DNA from: CAWEFA01 sp963851385
GTDB taxonomy: Bacteria > Bacteroidota > Bacteroidia > Bacteroidales > DTGW01
DNA: 64,000 nucleotides
Direction of reading: 5' to 3'
Assembly: GCA_963851385.1 (NCBI GenBank)
Contig: CAWKPE010000031.1
Coordinates: forward strand, 1-64,000
Shown: positions 19,418 to 28,984 of the stretch, piece after piece
Layout: each line of letters begins with the position of its first letter
Numbering within the stretch: the stretch's first letter is position 1
Translations under genes and position numbers: made by a program
Notes under the pieces: model-generated
The model's input: only the letters and a program-made list of their open reading frames with translations
What the model was told of the DNA's origin: nothing
Database searches by the model: none

Positions 19418-20512
19418 TTGAATCTTACAATGAAGAACGATAAGTTTTTTTCGGTGATGGTTAAAAGAATTATTTTGCTGCTGATTATAGCTGCATTATT
19501 GATTTTGATTTCTATCTCGTGCAAAAAAGAAGCTGAAATAACTACAAATGTTGATACTACCAGGACAGTCATCTCAAAACCAAATATAATTAATACGTTT
19601 GATTTCCTTATTAGTGTATTTATTTATAATGAGACAACTAAAAATTTCGAATTAACTAATGCCAATCTTACTATACTGGAAAGTAATAATGATTCAGTAG
19701 TGACAATTTTAGATACTAAAACCAATCAAATTACTTTAAAAGATAACGCTTTGAACTATACAATAAAAGTCACAAAACAGGGTTATGAAAATTACTCCGC
19801 AACATTTACATCAGCAGAATTAAAAGCCAAATTTTATTCACCTCTAATAGTTGTGTTGGAACCTATTATAGATTCTTCTTTAACATCCGGACTTGTGGCG
19901 TACTATCCGTTTAATGGGAATGCGAATGATGAAAGCGGTAATGGAAATAATGGAACAGTTAACGGGGCAACATTAGTTTCAGATAGATATGGCAACTTGA
20001 ATAGTGCATATCAGTTTGATGGAATAAGTTCATATATAAGTGTGCCAAATTCAAGTTCATTGCAAATATCCGGACAAATTACGATGAGTGTTTGGATGAA
20101 GACAAGTTATACATCAAATTATTCAGGTGTAATATTTAAAGCTGAACCGGTAGAACCCAGGCATGGTTATTTTTTAAATGTTGAAAATAATTATGCAAAT
20201 AGTGAAATTATATATACTAATGGCAGCTTGCTTGGAGCAGTTACTTCAACTCATATTTTGACAGATGATCTATGGCATCATGTTGCTGTAACCTATGATG
20301 GTAACTTTATTAAAATTTATTTCGATGGAAATTTAGATAATCAAATTAATTATACTTCAGGAATGCAGATTAACAATGAACCATTATTGATTGGATGGGA
20401 TCAGAATACGTATATAAACCCAAACAGAAGATTTACTGGAATTATAGATGATATAAGAATATATAACAGGGCATTAAGCAATGAAGAAATACAATTACTT
20501 TATAATGAATAG
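19418..20512 (+). CDS. LamG/concanavalin-like lectin domain lipoprotein
   Basis: 364 residues as an open frame. The signal most likely starts at the Met at 19457 (MVKRIILLLIIAALLILISISC), with the lipobox cysteine at residue 35. Residues about 55-145 form a carboxypeptidase-regulatory-like beta domain. Residues about 160-362 are a LamG/ConA-like jelly roll (SGLVAYYPFNGNANDESGNGNNG, AYQFDGISSYISVPNS, WHHVAVTYDG, IDDIRIYNRALSNEEI). Such domains bind glycans or proteins at the cell surface. It is a single gene closed by a strong stem-loop. Confidence 0.82.
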   Translation: MNLTMKNDKFFSVMVKRIILLLIIAALLILISISCKKEAEITTNVDTTRTVISKPNIINTFDFLISVFIYNETTKNFELTNANLTILESNNDSVVTILDTKTNQITLKDNALNYTIKVTKQGYENYSATFTSAELKAKFYSPLIVVLEPIIDSSLTSGLVAYYPFNGNANDESGNGNNGTVNGATLVSDRYGNLNSAYQFDGISSYISVPNSSSLQISGQITMSVWMKTSYTSNYSGVIFKAEPVEPRHGYFLNVENNYANSEIIYTNGSLLGAVTSTHILTDDLWHHVAVTYDGNFIKIYFDGNLDNQINYTSGMQINNEPLLIGWDQNTYINPNRRFTGIIDDIRIYNRALSNEEIQLLYNE

Positions 20513-20536
20513 GAAAGAGTATCTTGAGAATTTTTT

Positions 20537-20572
20537 CTATTAGAGCTGTCAAATATTTGGCAGCTCTAATAG
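20537..20572 (+). terminator. long perfect-arm hairpin between LamG gene and polysaccharide locus
   Basis: CTATTAGAGCTG and CAGCTCTAATAG pair perfectly, and the intervening 12 bases (TCAAATATTTGG) pair almost fully as well, making a 36-base near-palindrome. A T6 run precedes the left arm and no long T run follows, so it would terminate best for minus-strand transcripts. It separates two plus-strand units. Confidence 0.55.
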
Positions 20573-20632
20573 TTATTCTATTGCCAGTTATTAGCCATTT
20601 CAATATGCTGATAAAGATTTATTTTATTTAAA

Positions 20633-20662
20633 TTGTTAACTTGGCTGCATAATTTAATTTTG
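20633..20662 (+). promoter_or_regulatory. promoter of the polysaccharide locus
   Basis: TTG (20633-20635), 19-bp spacer, TAATTTTG (20655-20662): a full match to the Bacteroidota -33/-7 consensus, 18 bases before the flippase ATG. Only a short leader of about 10 bases would result. The following genes run in one direction for 10 kb with small gaps, so this may drive much of the cluster. Confidence 0.6.
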
Positions 20663-20679
20663 TCAGCGCCTATTAAAGA

Positions 20680-22119
20680 ATGCAAAATTTAAAACAAAAA
20701 ACAATCTCTGCATTTGTCTGGAGTTTTATTGACAAGTTCGGGCAGCAGGCTTTGACATTCATTGTCGGTATTGTTTTAGCACGATTTTTCCTGACGCCTG
20801 CAGACTATGGTTTGATGGGGATGTTGGCTATTTTTATTGCTTTATCAAGTTTATTATTGGATAGTGGATTTGGGATTGCACTAATTAGAAAGCAAGATTT
20901 AAATCAAACCGATATATGCTCTGTTTTTTACTTTAACATATTTATAAGTATACTGCTCTATACCATATTATTTTTCAGTGCCCCGTTTATTGCTGCTTTT
21001 TATCATCAACCAATTCTTAAACCATTGTGCCGGGTTGCAACAGTATTGATATTAATCAATGCCTCGTCAAATATTCAATATAATTTATTTCTTAAAAATT
21101 TAAAAATTAAATATATAACAATTTCAAACTTAATAGGCTTGACTTTTTCTTCTGGAATTATTCTTTTTTTAGCAGCCAAAGGATATGGGGTGTGGGCTTT
21201 AGTATGGCAAAACATAATTTTTGTAGGAACACGAAATGTCTGCATTTGGTTATTCAGCACTTGGAGACCTTCGTTAATATTTGATTTCAATTGCATAAAA
21301 TCTTTTTGGAGTTTCAGTTCCAGGGTATTGATGACTGGAGGCCTGAATACTATTTTTAATAATATTTTTTCTTTGCTTATAGGAAAGTTTTATCCTTTAA
21401 GAGAAGTTGGATATTATACTCAGGCAAACAAATTTTCTGAATTATCTGGCGGTACTATTCTTGCAACAATTCAAACAGCCAGTTATCCGATAATGTCACA
21501 AATTCATAATGATGCAGAAAGATTAAAACGGGTTTACCGGAAAATTGTTCGTGTTACTTCATTTCTTTCTTTTCCAATTTTATTTGGCATTGCAGCAGTG
21601 GCTTTTCCACTGGTTCACGTCCTGCTTACTAATAAGTGGATTTTTATTGTTCCTTATATGCAAAAATTATGTATCGGAGGTGCTTTTCTTCCTCTCGCGG
21701 CAATTAATATAAATATTTTATATGTAAGAGGTTTTTCTGCAAAGGTTTTTAAATTTGAAATTACTCGAAAAATTATAATCTTACTTTGTATTGTTCTTAC
21801 ACTTAAATTAAGCGTTTCAGCATTAATTACTGGTCTGGTAATAGCTAATATTGCCGGATTTTTATTGAGTGCATATATTTCTGGAAACCTTACGAAATAT
21901 AGTATTTTAGAACAGATTAAAGATATTTTCCCTTACTTTTTTATCGCATTTATTATGGCATCAGGAATCTTCTTGCTGTCTTTTTACATAACAAATTCAT
22001 TAAGGTTATTAATAACTCAGATTATTACAGGATGCATTCTTTACTTTGGAATAGTTTACATATTAGGCTCGAAAATCTTTAGAGAAATGCTGGAATTAGT
22101 CAGAGGAAACAGGAATTGA
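20680..22119 (+). CDS. oligosaccharide flippase (MOP superfamily, Wzx/PST-like)
   Basis: 479 residues with about 12-14 hydrophobic segments. The start QKTISAFVWSFIDKFGQQALTFIVGIVLARFFLTPADYGLMGMLAIFIALSSLLLDSGFG is the hallmark of polysaccharide-export flippases. These proteins move undecaprenyl-linked glycan units across the inner membrane. It is the first gene of a run of glycosyltransferases and methyltransferases and has its own consensus promoter, so it probably exports the product of that cluster. Confidence 0.92.
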   Translation: MQNLKQKTISAFVWSFIDKFGQQALTFIVGIVLARFFLTPADYGLMGMLAIFIALSSLLLDSGFGIALIRKQDLNQTDICSVFYFNIFISILLYTILFFSAPFIAAFYHQPILKPLCRVATVLILINASSNIQYNLFLKNLKIKYITISNLIGLTFSSGIILFLAAKGYGVWALVWQNIIFVGTRNVCIWLFSTWRPSLIFDFNCIKSFWSFSSRVLMTGGLNTIFNNIFSLLIGKFYPLREVGYYTQANKFSELSGGTILATIQTASYPIMSQIHNDAERLKRVYRKIVRVTSFLSFPILFGIAAVAFPLVHVLLTNKWIFIVPYMQKLCIGGAFLPLAAININILYVRGFSAKVFKFEITRKIIILLCIVLTLKLSVSALITGLVIANIAGFLLSAYISGNLTKYSILEQIKDIFPYFFIAFIMASGIFLLSFYITNSLRLLITQIITGCILYFGIVYILGSKIFREMLELVRGNRN

Positions 22120-22263
22120 TTCAGCAATTATTTTACTAAATTTGGAACTTTAAATACATCCTTGTTAATATAAACGGAGTTATAATTTTAAAACAAAGAA
22201 TATAAAAAAACTCTTTAAAACTTACTGACTGAAAATTCAAAAACTTGATTTATCTAATATATA

Positions 22264-23037
22264 ATGAAAATTGCTAAACTTCTTAAATTTTTGCTTCCAA
22301 AATTTCTATTTGAATTCATTGTTAAGATTTATAAATCGAGACATTCAAAGACTTTTGAAGCATTTAAAAATGAATTCGAATTATTTACATCTAAAATTGC
22401 TGATGATCGGTTCGCATGCAATTGGACTGAAATTGTTCCTTGCCTGAATGATGCGACTTCAACAATACCATTTGAACCACATTATACATATCATCCTGCA
22501 TGGGCGGCACGTATATTGGCAAAAACCAAGCCTGCAAAGCACATTGACATTTCTTCTTCAACTCAGTTCATTGTTGTCGCATCTGCTTTCGTACCTATTG
22601 AATTTTACGATTATCGGCCTGCAAGCTTTACACTTTCCGGGCTTGAATGTAAAAAAGGAGATTTAACCGCTTTACCTTTTACCGATAATTCAATTTCATC
22701 AATTTCCTGCATGCATGTTGTCGAACATATCGGATTAGGGCGATATGGCGACCCAATTGATCCTCAAGGTGACATAAAAGCGATGTCAGAATTATCAAGG
22801 GTTCTTGCGAAAAATGGGCAATTGCTTTTTGTTGTTCCGGTTACGGGGAAACCGAAAATTCAATTCAATGCTCATAGAATTTATTCTTACGATATGATTG
22901 TTCAGGTGTTTTCAAAGTTTAAATTAGAAGATTTTACTTTAATAACTGACGACAGAAGATATGTTGAATCAGCAAGCAAACAAGAAGCTGACAGGCAAAG
23001 TTGGGGTTGTGGATGTTTTCTTTTCAGGAATAATTAA
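22264..23037 (+). CDS. DUF268-family methyltransferase-like protein
   Basis: 257 residues. Strong family features are the segment PHYTYHPAWAARILAKTKPAKHIDISSSTQF, then FYDYRPASF, LTALPFTDNSISSISCMHVVEHIGLGRYGDPIDPQGD, and FVVPVTGKPKIQFNAHRIYS. It has the layout of a class I SAM methyltransferase with a degenerate motif I (HIDISSS). DUF268 genes occur in bacterial polysaccharide clusters. The product is probably a glycan-modifying enzyme, reaction unknown. Confidence 0.8.
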   Translation: MKIAKLLKFLLPKFLFEFIVKIYKSRHSKTFEAFKNEFELFTSKIADDRFACNWTEIVPCLNDATSTIPFEPHYTYHPAWAARILAKTKPAKHIDISSSTQFIVVASAFVPIEFYDYRPASFTLSGLECKKGDLTALPFTDNSISSISCMHVVEHIGLGRYGDPIDPQGDIKAMSELSRVLAKNGQLLFVVPVTGKPKIQFNAHRIYSYDMIVQVFSKFKLEDFTLITDDRRYVESASKQEADRQSWGCGCFLFRNN

Positions 23038-23080
23038 TGGTAAACTTTGCTTGAAAAGGATTTGAGAAAGGCATTGCACT

Positions 23081-23903
23081 ATGAATAAAATTACAATTAT
23101 TCCGGTAGGTGGTTTATGTAACCGCCTACGTGTAATTAACTCTGCTTTTTTGTTATTTAACAATAAAAATGTTGAAGTTGAAATAATCTGGCTCAGGGAT
23201 AAAGGAATGGGGTGCGCATTTGATAAGCTATTCGAACCCATATTATCCTCAAATATTATTATAAAAGAAGGTAGATTATTGGACAACATTATGTATGTCC
23301 GGCCGCGAAAAGGTAATTTGTGGTTGCCTCTGTTATGGCAGACCTGGTGGTTTCAAAAAACAATATTCGAAAACCGGGTTTTAAAATTGCTAAACGAAAA
23401 ATATTCATTTGATGCATTAATGAATTATAAAAAATCTTTGCTTTCTACATTCCACCGTTTTAGCGATGGTGACCAAAAATATAATTGCTTCGTGCCTTTG
23501 ACTGACTTAAAAGAGAAAATTCGGGAGACTTCTTCTGAATTCGTGAATAACACTATTGGTGTTCATGTGAGGAGATTCTGATAATATTCATTCCGTAACA
23601 AAAAGTCCTTTGCCGGTATTTATTGAAAAAATGAAATTTGAGATTGAATTAAATAAGGAAACCAGGTTTTATCTGGCTTCAGATTCATTGAGTGTAAAAC
23701 ATGAATTAATTGATATTTTTGGTAATAGAATTATTTGTGATTTTGAAAATACACAAAGGAATACTGAATTAGGAATTCAAAAAGCTTTAATAGAATTATA
23801 TTCTCTTTCAAAAACAAAAAAAATTATTGGTTCATTTAATAGCTCATTTTCTATTATGGCTGCTGAATTATCAAATATACCATTAGAAATCGTGAAAACT
23901 TAA
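23081..23903 (+). pseudogene. frameshifted fucosyltransferase-like glycosyltransferase
   Basis: Two frames together make one protein of about 273 residues. The first (23081-23581) begins NKITIIPVGGLCNRLRVINS, a nucleotide-sugar-binding start like that of NodZ/O-fucosyltransferase-type enzymes, and ends at the motif IGVHVRRF-stop. The second continues at 23577 as SDNIHSVTKSPLPVFIEKM ... YLASDS ... NTELGIQKALIELYSLSKTKKIIGSFNSSFSIMAAEL. Deleting one T from the TT at 23576-23577 restores the expected HVRRxDN catalytic motif. The break is therefore a single-base insertion, real or a sequencing error. The neighbours are intact polysaccharide genes. Confidence 0.82.
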
Positions 23904-23915
23904 TTAAAATAATAT

Positions 23916-24572
23916 ATGCGAATTGAAGAAACCAGGTGGATTGCCGAACGTTTAAACGAATTGAAAAGCCCTGCATTGTCTGTATTAAATATTGGTAGCT
24001 CTACACTTCATTTTAGAAAAAAAGTACAACCACATATTGAAGAAGTTGTTTTTAAACCCTTATATGATCAAAATATCAAAGTAATTCATTGCGATATCAG
24101 AAATGACGAAGGTGTGGATTTGGTTGGGAATATCATTGAAACTGATTTTGAACAAAAAGTAAAAAATCTAAATTTCAATATAATAATTTGTTCAAACGTT
24201 TTAGAACACGTCGAAAATGTTTCTCCTTTTTGTAATGCACTTGAAAACGTTATGCCCAAAGGAGGGTATTTGATTATTACCGTTCCTAATATTTATCCAT
24301 ATCACAATGATCCAATTGATACTAAATTTCGTCCGAATATTGAAGAAGTATCAGAATTGTTTCCACATTGTAAAACTATAAAAGGAACAATTCTTAAAAG
24401 TAAAGAATGTCATTTTATCACATTATTAAAACATCCGTATTCATTTATGTTGACTTTAAAGAATTGGGTTATTCCTCGTTTTGGACTTGATGATTTTGGA
24501 AAGAGATGGTCTGATATTCCTAATCTTTTTAAAAGATATAAAATGACTTGTATTTTATTTCAAAAAATTTAA
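23916..24572 (+). CDS. class I SAM-dependent methyltransferase
   Basis: 218 residues. The SAM-binding region is LSVLNIGSSTLHFR (residues about 19-32, a variant of the usual LDxGxG), followed by an acidic strand end (VIHCDIR) and the motif IIICSNVLEHVENVSPFCNALENVMPKGGYLIITVPN typical of Methyltransf_11/23 enzymes. It starts 12 bases after the frameshifted glycosyltransferase, inside the polysaccharide locus. It probably O-methylates a sugar or a lipid-linked glycan. Confidence 0.75.
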   Translation: MRIEETRWIAERLNELKSPALSVLNIGSSTLHFRKKVQPHIEEVVFKPLYDQNIKVIHCDIRNDEGVDLVGNIIETDFEQKVKNLNFNIIICSNVLEHVENVSPFCNALENVMPKGGYLIITVPNIYPYHNDPIDTKFRPNIEEVSELFPHCKTIKGTILKSKECHFITLLKHPYSFMLTLKNWVIPRFGLDDFGKRWSDIPNLFKRYKMTCILFQKI

Positions 24573-24663
24573 ATGAATTCAGAACCTTAATAATTATTAT
24601 ATATTCAATTAATAAAAATCATTTAAAATTGAAAGTCTAGATGAAATCTATTATATAAATAAT

Positions 24664-25617
24664 ATGTATTCAGAAAATACAATACACTTACTTTCATGTA
24701 CAGATAAAAATTACCTGCAGCAACTTTGTGTTTTAATTACTTCGTTATTTGAAAATAAAACCTGTACAAATAATTTTGTATATCACGTTTTTCATGATGA
24801 TTTAAAATTGACAGATATAGAAGAATTACTTAAAATTGCCCAAAAATATAATTCGGAAGTTGAGCTTCATGATATGAACACGTTTCATCTCTATGACTCA
24901 ATTATTAGATATGGACATGTTTCAAAAGCTGCATTATATAGACTTTCTGTTGCAGATATTTTGCCGATTGATGTAAAAAAAGTTCTGTACCTCGATTGCG
25001 ATATGGTAATTAATGGAGACATTTTTAATCTTTGGAATACTAATATTGACAATTACCAGGTTGCCGCTGTTGAAGATGCTCCGCTTTTTACGCGGCACGC
25101 AAAGTTATTTATGCCTCCAGATTCCCGATATTTCAACTCGGGTGTTTTGCTTATTAATTTGGAGAAATGGAGGACGAACAACACTGCTTTAAAAATAATT
25201 GAATTTCTGGTTAAGTTCCCGGAAAGAAGAACATATAATGATCAGGACGGCTTAAACGCGGTATTGCATAGTGAGTGGTTAAGGCTGCCTCCTGTTTATA
25301 ACCAACAAACTGTTTTATTTTTTCTTCCGGCAAAACGTTTAGTCTATTCCAAAAGCGAAAATAAAATAGCTAGAAAATTTCCTATAATTGTTCATTATAC
25401 CGGGGTAAATATAAATACCAAACCCTGGCAATATATAGATAGCCATCCATTTAAAAGACTTTATTTTAAATATCTAAAGCTAACTAAGTGGTCAGAATTT
25501 AAACCAAAATGTAAAGGAATATCTGATATTTTTAAAAAATACTACTACATTGCCTTAAGATTTAAAATGAAGAGTGGTTTTGTATTTAGTAAATTATTCA
25601 AAAATGGAAAGAATTAA
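24664..25617 (+). CDS. family 8 glycosyltransferase (LgtC/GspA-like)
   Basis: 317 residues. GT8 hallmarks are the N-terminal HLLSCTDKNYLQQLCVLITSLFEN, the DxD metal site in VLYLDCDMVINGDIFNLWN (about residues 108-126), FNSGVLLINLEKWR, and the DQDGLNAVL motif, with a late HYTG.NINTKPWQ. These retaining enzymes transfer galactose or glucose from UDP-sugars. A basic, hydrophobic C-terminal tail suggests membrane association. It belongs to the surface-glycan cluster. Confidence 0.9.
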   Translation: MYSENTIHLLSCTDKNYLQQLCVLITSLFENKTCTNNFVYHVFHDDLKLTDIEELLKIAQKYNSEVELHDMNTFHLYDSIIRYGHVSKAALYRLSVADILPIDVKKVLYLDCDMVINGDIFNLWNTNIDNYQVAAVEDAPLFTRHAKLFMPPDSRYFNSGVLLINLEKWRTNNTALKIIEFLVKFPERRTYNDQDGLNAVLHSEWLRLPPVYNQQTVLFFLPAKRLVYSKSENKIARKFPIIVHYTGVNINTKPWQYIDSHPFKRLYFKYLKLTKWSEFKPKCKGISDIFKKYYYIALRFKMKSGFVFSKLFKNGKN

Positions 25618-25627
25618 ATAATACTAT

Positions 25628-26515
25628 ATGATGATTAAACTATTATTGTTTGTTAAAAAAGTTATAGGTTCACTGGAGAATTATTTACGGATTATTGCAT
25701 TTCGTAATAAATACAATAATATTCCATATTCGAAGTATCCATTTTTTTATAAAAATCTTTTAAGAGCAAATAGTCTGAGAGAACAGGGAGTTCAATTCGC
25801 TGAAGAAAATAATCGGTTAATTGCAAATTTTTCAGTAAATAACCAAAACATCAAACTTATAATCCATTCTGGAAACGATTTGGGACTAATAGATTTGGTA
25901 TTTATTCACAGAAATTATAACTTTATTTTACACCACCCTGTAAATGCAATAGATGTAGGAATGAACATTGGAGATACTTGTTTGTTTTTTGCAACAAATA
26001 ACTTTGTTAAAAAAGTTTATGGGTATGAATTGTTTGAACCGACATTCAATATTGCATTAAAGAATTTTGAAGTGAACAGTTCAATTTCAGATAAAATTGT
26101 TCCTCATTGTTATGGTCTGGGTGAAAAATCTGAAATAATTCAAATACTCTACCATACTGATTATTTAGGAGCAAATGGGATTTTTGAAAATGCCGGGGAA
26201 CATTTATTTAAAAGTAAAGGAGAAAAACTGGATTGTAAAATTCAAAATATAAGTCAGGAACTAAATGAAATAGATTCAAAACTTCCTTTACTGCTAAAAC
26301 TCGATGTTGAAGGTAGTGAATATGAAATTATAAGAGATCTTGATAAGAGTAAATCTTTTAAAAATATAAAATACATACTGATGGAATACCATTTTGGACA
26401 CCAGGATTTAATGGAGACTTTAATTAGAAATGGTTTTGAAATTAATGAAGTATTCTCCTCAAAAAATGATCAGATAAACTTAGGTTTAATTTATGCAGTA
26501 AAACAACAGATTTGA
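25628..26515 (+). CDS. FkbM-family methyltransferase
   Basis: 295 residues. The SAM motif is NAIDVGMNIGDTCLFFA (about 113-129), and the FkbM family ending LLLKLDVEGSEYEIIRDLDKSKSFKNIKYILMEYH is unmistakable. FkbM enzymes O-methylate hydroxyl groups in secondary metabolites and polysaccharides. It lies 10 bases after the GT8 gene and 10 before the next glycosyltransferase, indicating tight co-expression. Confidence 0.88.
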   Translation: MMIKLLLFVKKVIGSLENYLRIIAFRNKYNNIPYSKYPFFYKNLLRANSLREQGVQFAEENNRLIANFSVNNQNIKLIIHSGNDLGLIDLVFIHRNYNFILHHPVNAIDVGMNIGDTCLFFATNNFVKKVYGYELFEPTFNIALKNFEVNSSISDKIVPHCYGLGEKSEIIQILYHTDYLGANGIFENAGEHLFKSKGEKLDCKIQNISQELNEIDSKLPLLLKLDVEGSEYEIIRDLDKSKSFKNIKYILMEYHFGHQDLMETLIRNGFEINEVFSSKNDQINLGLIYAVKQQI

Positions 26516-26525
26516 AATTACTGTT

Positions 26526-27425
26526 ATGAATACGCCCGTTTTGTTTCTCATATTCAACCGGCCAGACACAACTCAACTTGTGTTTGATGCGATAAAAAAA
26601 CAAAAGCCAAAGTATTTGTACGTAGCTGCAGACGGGCCACGACTAGGCAAATCCGGTGAAATCGAAAAATGTAAAAATACTCGAAATATTATTAAGCAGA
26701 TTGATTGGGATTGTGATTTAAAAACTCTTTTCCGTGATGAAAATTTAGGATGCGGCATTGCCGTAAGTTCAGCTATTACATGGTTCTTTGAAAATGTTGA
26801 AGAGGGAATAATACTTGAAGATGATTGCTTACCTCATCCTACATTTTTTCAATATTGCGAAGAATTATTGTCTTATTATAGAAAGGATGATGATGTAATG
26901 TTTATATCAGGCGACAATTTTCAAAATGGCATAAAAAGAGGGGAAGCTAGCTATTATTATTCAAGATACAGCCATATTTGGGGATGGGCTTCTTGGAGAA
27001 GAGCCTGGAAGTATTATGATTATAATATGAGAACTTACCCACAGTTTATTAAAGAAAAAAAATTAAATAACATTTTCTCAAACAGGATTCAAATTAAGGA
27101 TACTAAAAAAACATTGGAAAGAGCATATAAAAAATACTACAATACATGGGACTATCAATGGACTTTTAATATTTGGGAACACGGAGGGTTGAGTATTATT
27201 CCTAATATTAACCTGGTTGCCAATATCGGTTTTGATCCAAGAGGCACGCATACAAATACAATTGATAAAAGAAACTTTAATATTCAAGTATATCCAATTT
27301 CATTTCCCTTAGTTCACCCAAAAAAAAAGATTATTTGTAAAGAGGCAGATTACTTTACTTTTAAACATGTATTATTTGTTCCCTTTGCTATTAAATTAAG
27401 AACTTTAATAAGCAAATATTTATAA
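26526..27425 (+). CDS. glycosyltransferase, GT-A fold (GNT-I/HlpA-like)
   Basis: 299 residues. It starts NTPVLFLIFNRPDTTQLVFDAIKKQKPKYLYVAADGPR and carries the metal-binding EDD in EEGIILEDDCLPHPTFFQYCEELL, then the tryptophan-rich YSHIWGWASWRRAWKYYD, features of a family common in bacterial glycan clusters and often labelled nucleotide-diphospho-sugar transferase or hemolytic protein HlpA-like. It probably adds one sugar during assembly of the surface glycan; donor unknown. Confidence 0.82.
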   Translation: MNTPVLFLIFNRPDTTQLVFDAIKKQKPKYLYVAADGPRLGKSGEIEKCKNTRNIIKQIDWDCDLKTLFRDENLGCGIAVSSAITWFFENVEEGIILEDDCLPHPTFFQYCEELLSYYRKDDDVMFISGDNFQNGIKRGEASYYYSRYSHIWGWASWRRAWKYYDYNMRTYPQFIKEKKLNNIFSNRIQIKDTKKTLERAYKKYYNTWDYQWTFNIWEHGGLSIIPNINLVANIGFDPRGTHTNTIDKRNFNIQVYPISFPLVHPKKKIICKEADYFTFKHVLFVPFAIKLRTLISKYL

Positions 27426-27490
27426 ATTTGATTTTTTTGAACATTACAAAATAAGGAACAGTTTTAATTATATTCTTTAATATAAAAAGG

Positions 27491-28210
27491 ATGGACAATA
27501 AACTTACTGATCGGGAATATTGGACGAATTATTGGTCACATTACGAGTTCAAAAGAATTCCTGAGAAAGTCTTTTTTTATAAGTACGTTGAAAGACTCAA
27601 AGGTGCTGAAAACTTTATTGAAATAGGCGGATTTCCAGGATTAATGGCTGTTTATTTTTATAAAAATGTTTGCAAAAACGTTTCAATACTTGATTATTAT
27701 ATTGATCCTTCAATTGTAAATAAACTTGAAAAACTTAATGCAGTTCCGCAAAATTCGATTCAATGCATAGAAAGTGATTTTTTTGAATTTAAAACAGAAA
27801 AAAAATACGATTTGGTTTTTTCTTACGGTTTTATCGAACATTTCGACAACACAAAAGATGTAATATTGCGTCATGTTCATTTGCTTTCAGACAAGGGGAA
27901 ATTATTGGTAATTTTGCCTAATTTCAGAGGATTAAATGGATTTATTCAATATTTATTTGACAGGGAAACATACAATGCTCATAATTTAAAATCAATGATC
28001 ATTGAAAGGTTAAGGACTATCTTAAATGAATTTGCTTTATCAAAATTTGAAGTTAGATATTTTCGAAAACCAATGTTTTGGTTACAACCAAAACCAGGGA
28101 TTTCAAAATTACTTAGAGGAACTGTCAGATTATTTAGTTATGCTTTGAAGATTTTTCCAGTTCCCTGCAGGTTGTTATCTCCATATATAATTATCTATGC
28201 TGAAAAATAA
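27491..28210 (+). CDS. SAM-dependent methyltransferase
   Basis: 239 residues. The N-terminus TDREYWTNYWSHYEF precedes the SAM site NFIEIGGFPGLMAVYFY and the motif DLVFSYGFIEHFDNTKDVILRHVHLLSDKGKLLVILPNFRGLNG. It is the third class I methyltransferase-type protein in the cluster after DUF268 and the 23916 gene. Target not predictable. Confidence 0.8.
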   Translation: MDNKLTDREYWTNYWSHYEFKRIPEKVFFYKYVERLKGAENFIEIGGFPGLMAVYFYKNVCKNVSILDYYIDPSIVNKLEKLNAVPQNSIQCIESDFFEFKTEKKYDLVFSYGFIEHFDNTKDVILRHVHLLSDKGKLLVILPNFRGLNGFIQYLFDRETYNAHNLKSMIIERLRTILNEFALSKFEVRYFRKPMFWLQPKPGISKLLRGTVRLFSYALKIFPVPCRLLSPYIIIYAEK

Positions 28211-28249
28211 AACTTTGCCTTTTTTCATATTGTCACAAATTGAATATTA

Positions 28250-28984
28250 ATGTTGAAAAAGCTGAACAAATATTATCTTAAACAATTATTTAATCCCGGA
28301 TTCATCAGCATTTTTATCAATCCATTTTATTTTATCCGTAAAAGATTATTTGCTGCAATAAGGAAAAATGCACCTGTACTAAAGGAACGCATCTTAGATC
28401 TAGGTTGTGGTTCAAAGCCCTATAAGCATTTATTTGTAAACGCAAAAGAATATATTGGAATTGATATAGAAAATCCTTCCCATGATCATTCAAAGGAAGA
28501 TGTTGATATGTATTATGATGGGAAAAATATTCCTTTTAATAATCAATATTTTGATGGAATATTTTGCAGCGAAGTATTGGAACATGTCTTTAATCCTGAT
28601 GAAATATTTAAAGAAATGCGTCGTGTTCTAAAGGATAACGGGAATTTATTAATCACTACGCCATTTTCATGGGACGAACACGAAGCGCCAAATGATTATG
28701 GGCGCTATACATCATTTGGGATTAAGTATCTTTTAGAAAAAAATGGTTTTGAAATAAATTATTTTCAAAAAACGGGTCATTTCACAGAAGTTCTTTCACA
28801 ATTTGTTATTCTTTATTTAAGACATGTTCTTTACACAAAAAATAAGTACTTAAATTTAGTAATCAATATTTTATTCATTTCGCCGTTTACAATAATTGGA
28901 ATTATTTTATCTGCAATTCTTCCAAGAAAACGTTCATTATTTTTTAATAGCATTGTTGTTGCTAAGAAGATTCAACCTGAATGA
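28250..28984 (+). CDS. SAM-dependent methyltransferase (Methyltransf_11 type)
   Basis: 244 residues with a canonical motif I, RILDLGCGSKPYKHLF (about residues 45-60), then YIGIDIENP, FDGIFCSEVLEHVFNPDEIFKEMRRVLKDNGNLLITTPF, and a hydrophobic C-terminal segment (about 197-230) that may anchor it to the membrane. The stop codon overlaps the start of the next glycosyltransferase by 4 bases, so they are translationally coupled. Confidence 0.87.
   Translation: MLKKLNKYYLKQLFNPGFISIFINPFYFIRKRLFAAIRKNAPVLKERILDLGCGSKPYKHLFVNAKEYIGIDIENPSHDHSKEDVDMYYDGKNIPFNNQYFDGIFCSEVLEHVFNPDEIFKEMRRVLKDNGNLLITTPFSWDEHEAPNDYGRYTSFGIKYLLEKNGFEINYFQKTGHFTEVLSQFVILYLRHVLYTKNKYLNLVINILFISPFTIIGIILSAILPRKRSLFFNSIVVAKKIQPE

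Noticed and set aside
23560..23620. Programmed frameshift in the fucosyltransferase-like gene
   Set aside because: There is no slippery heptamer or downstream structure at the TT where the frames meet; a simple one-base insertion explains it.
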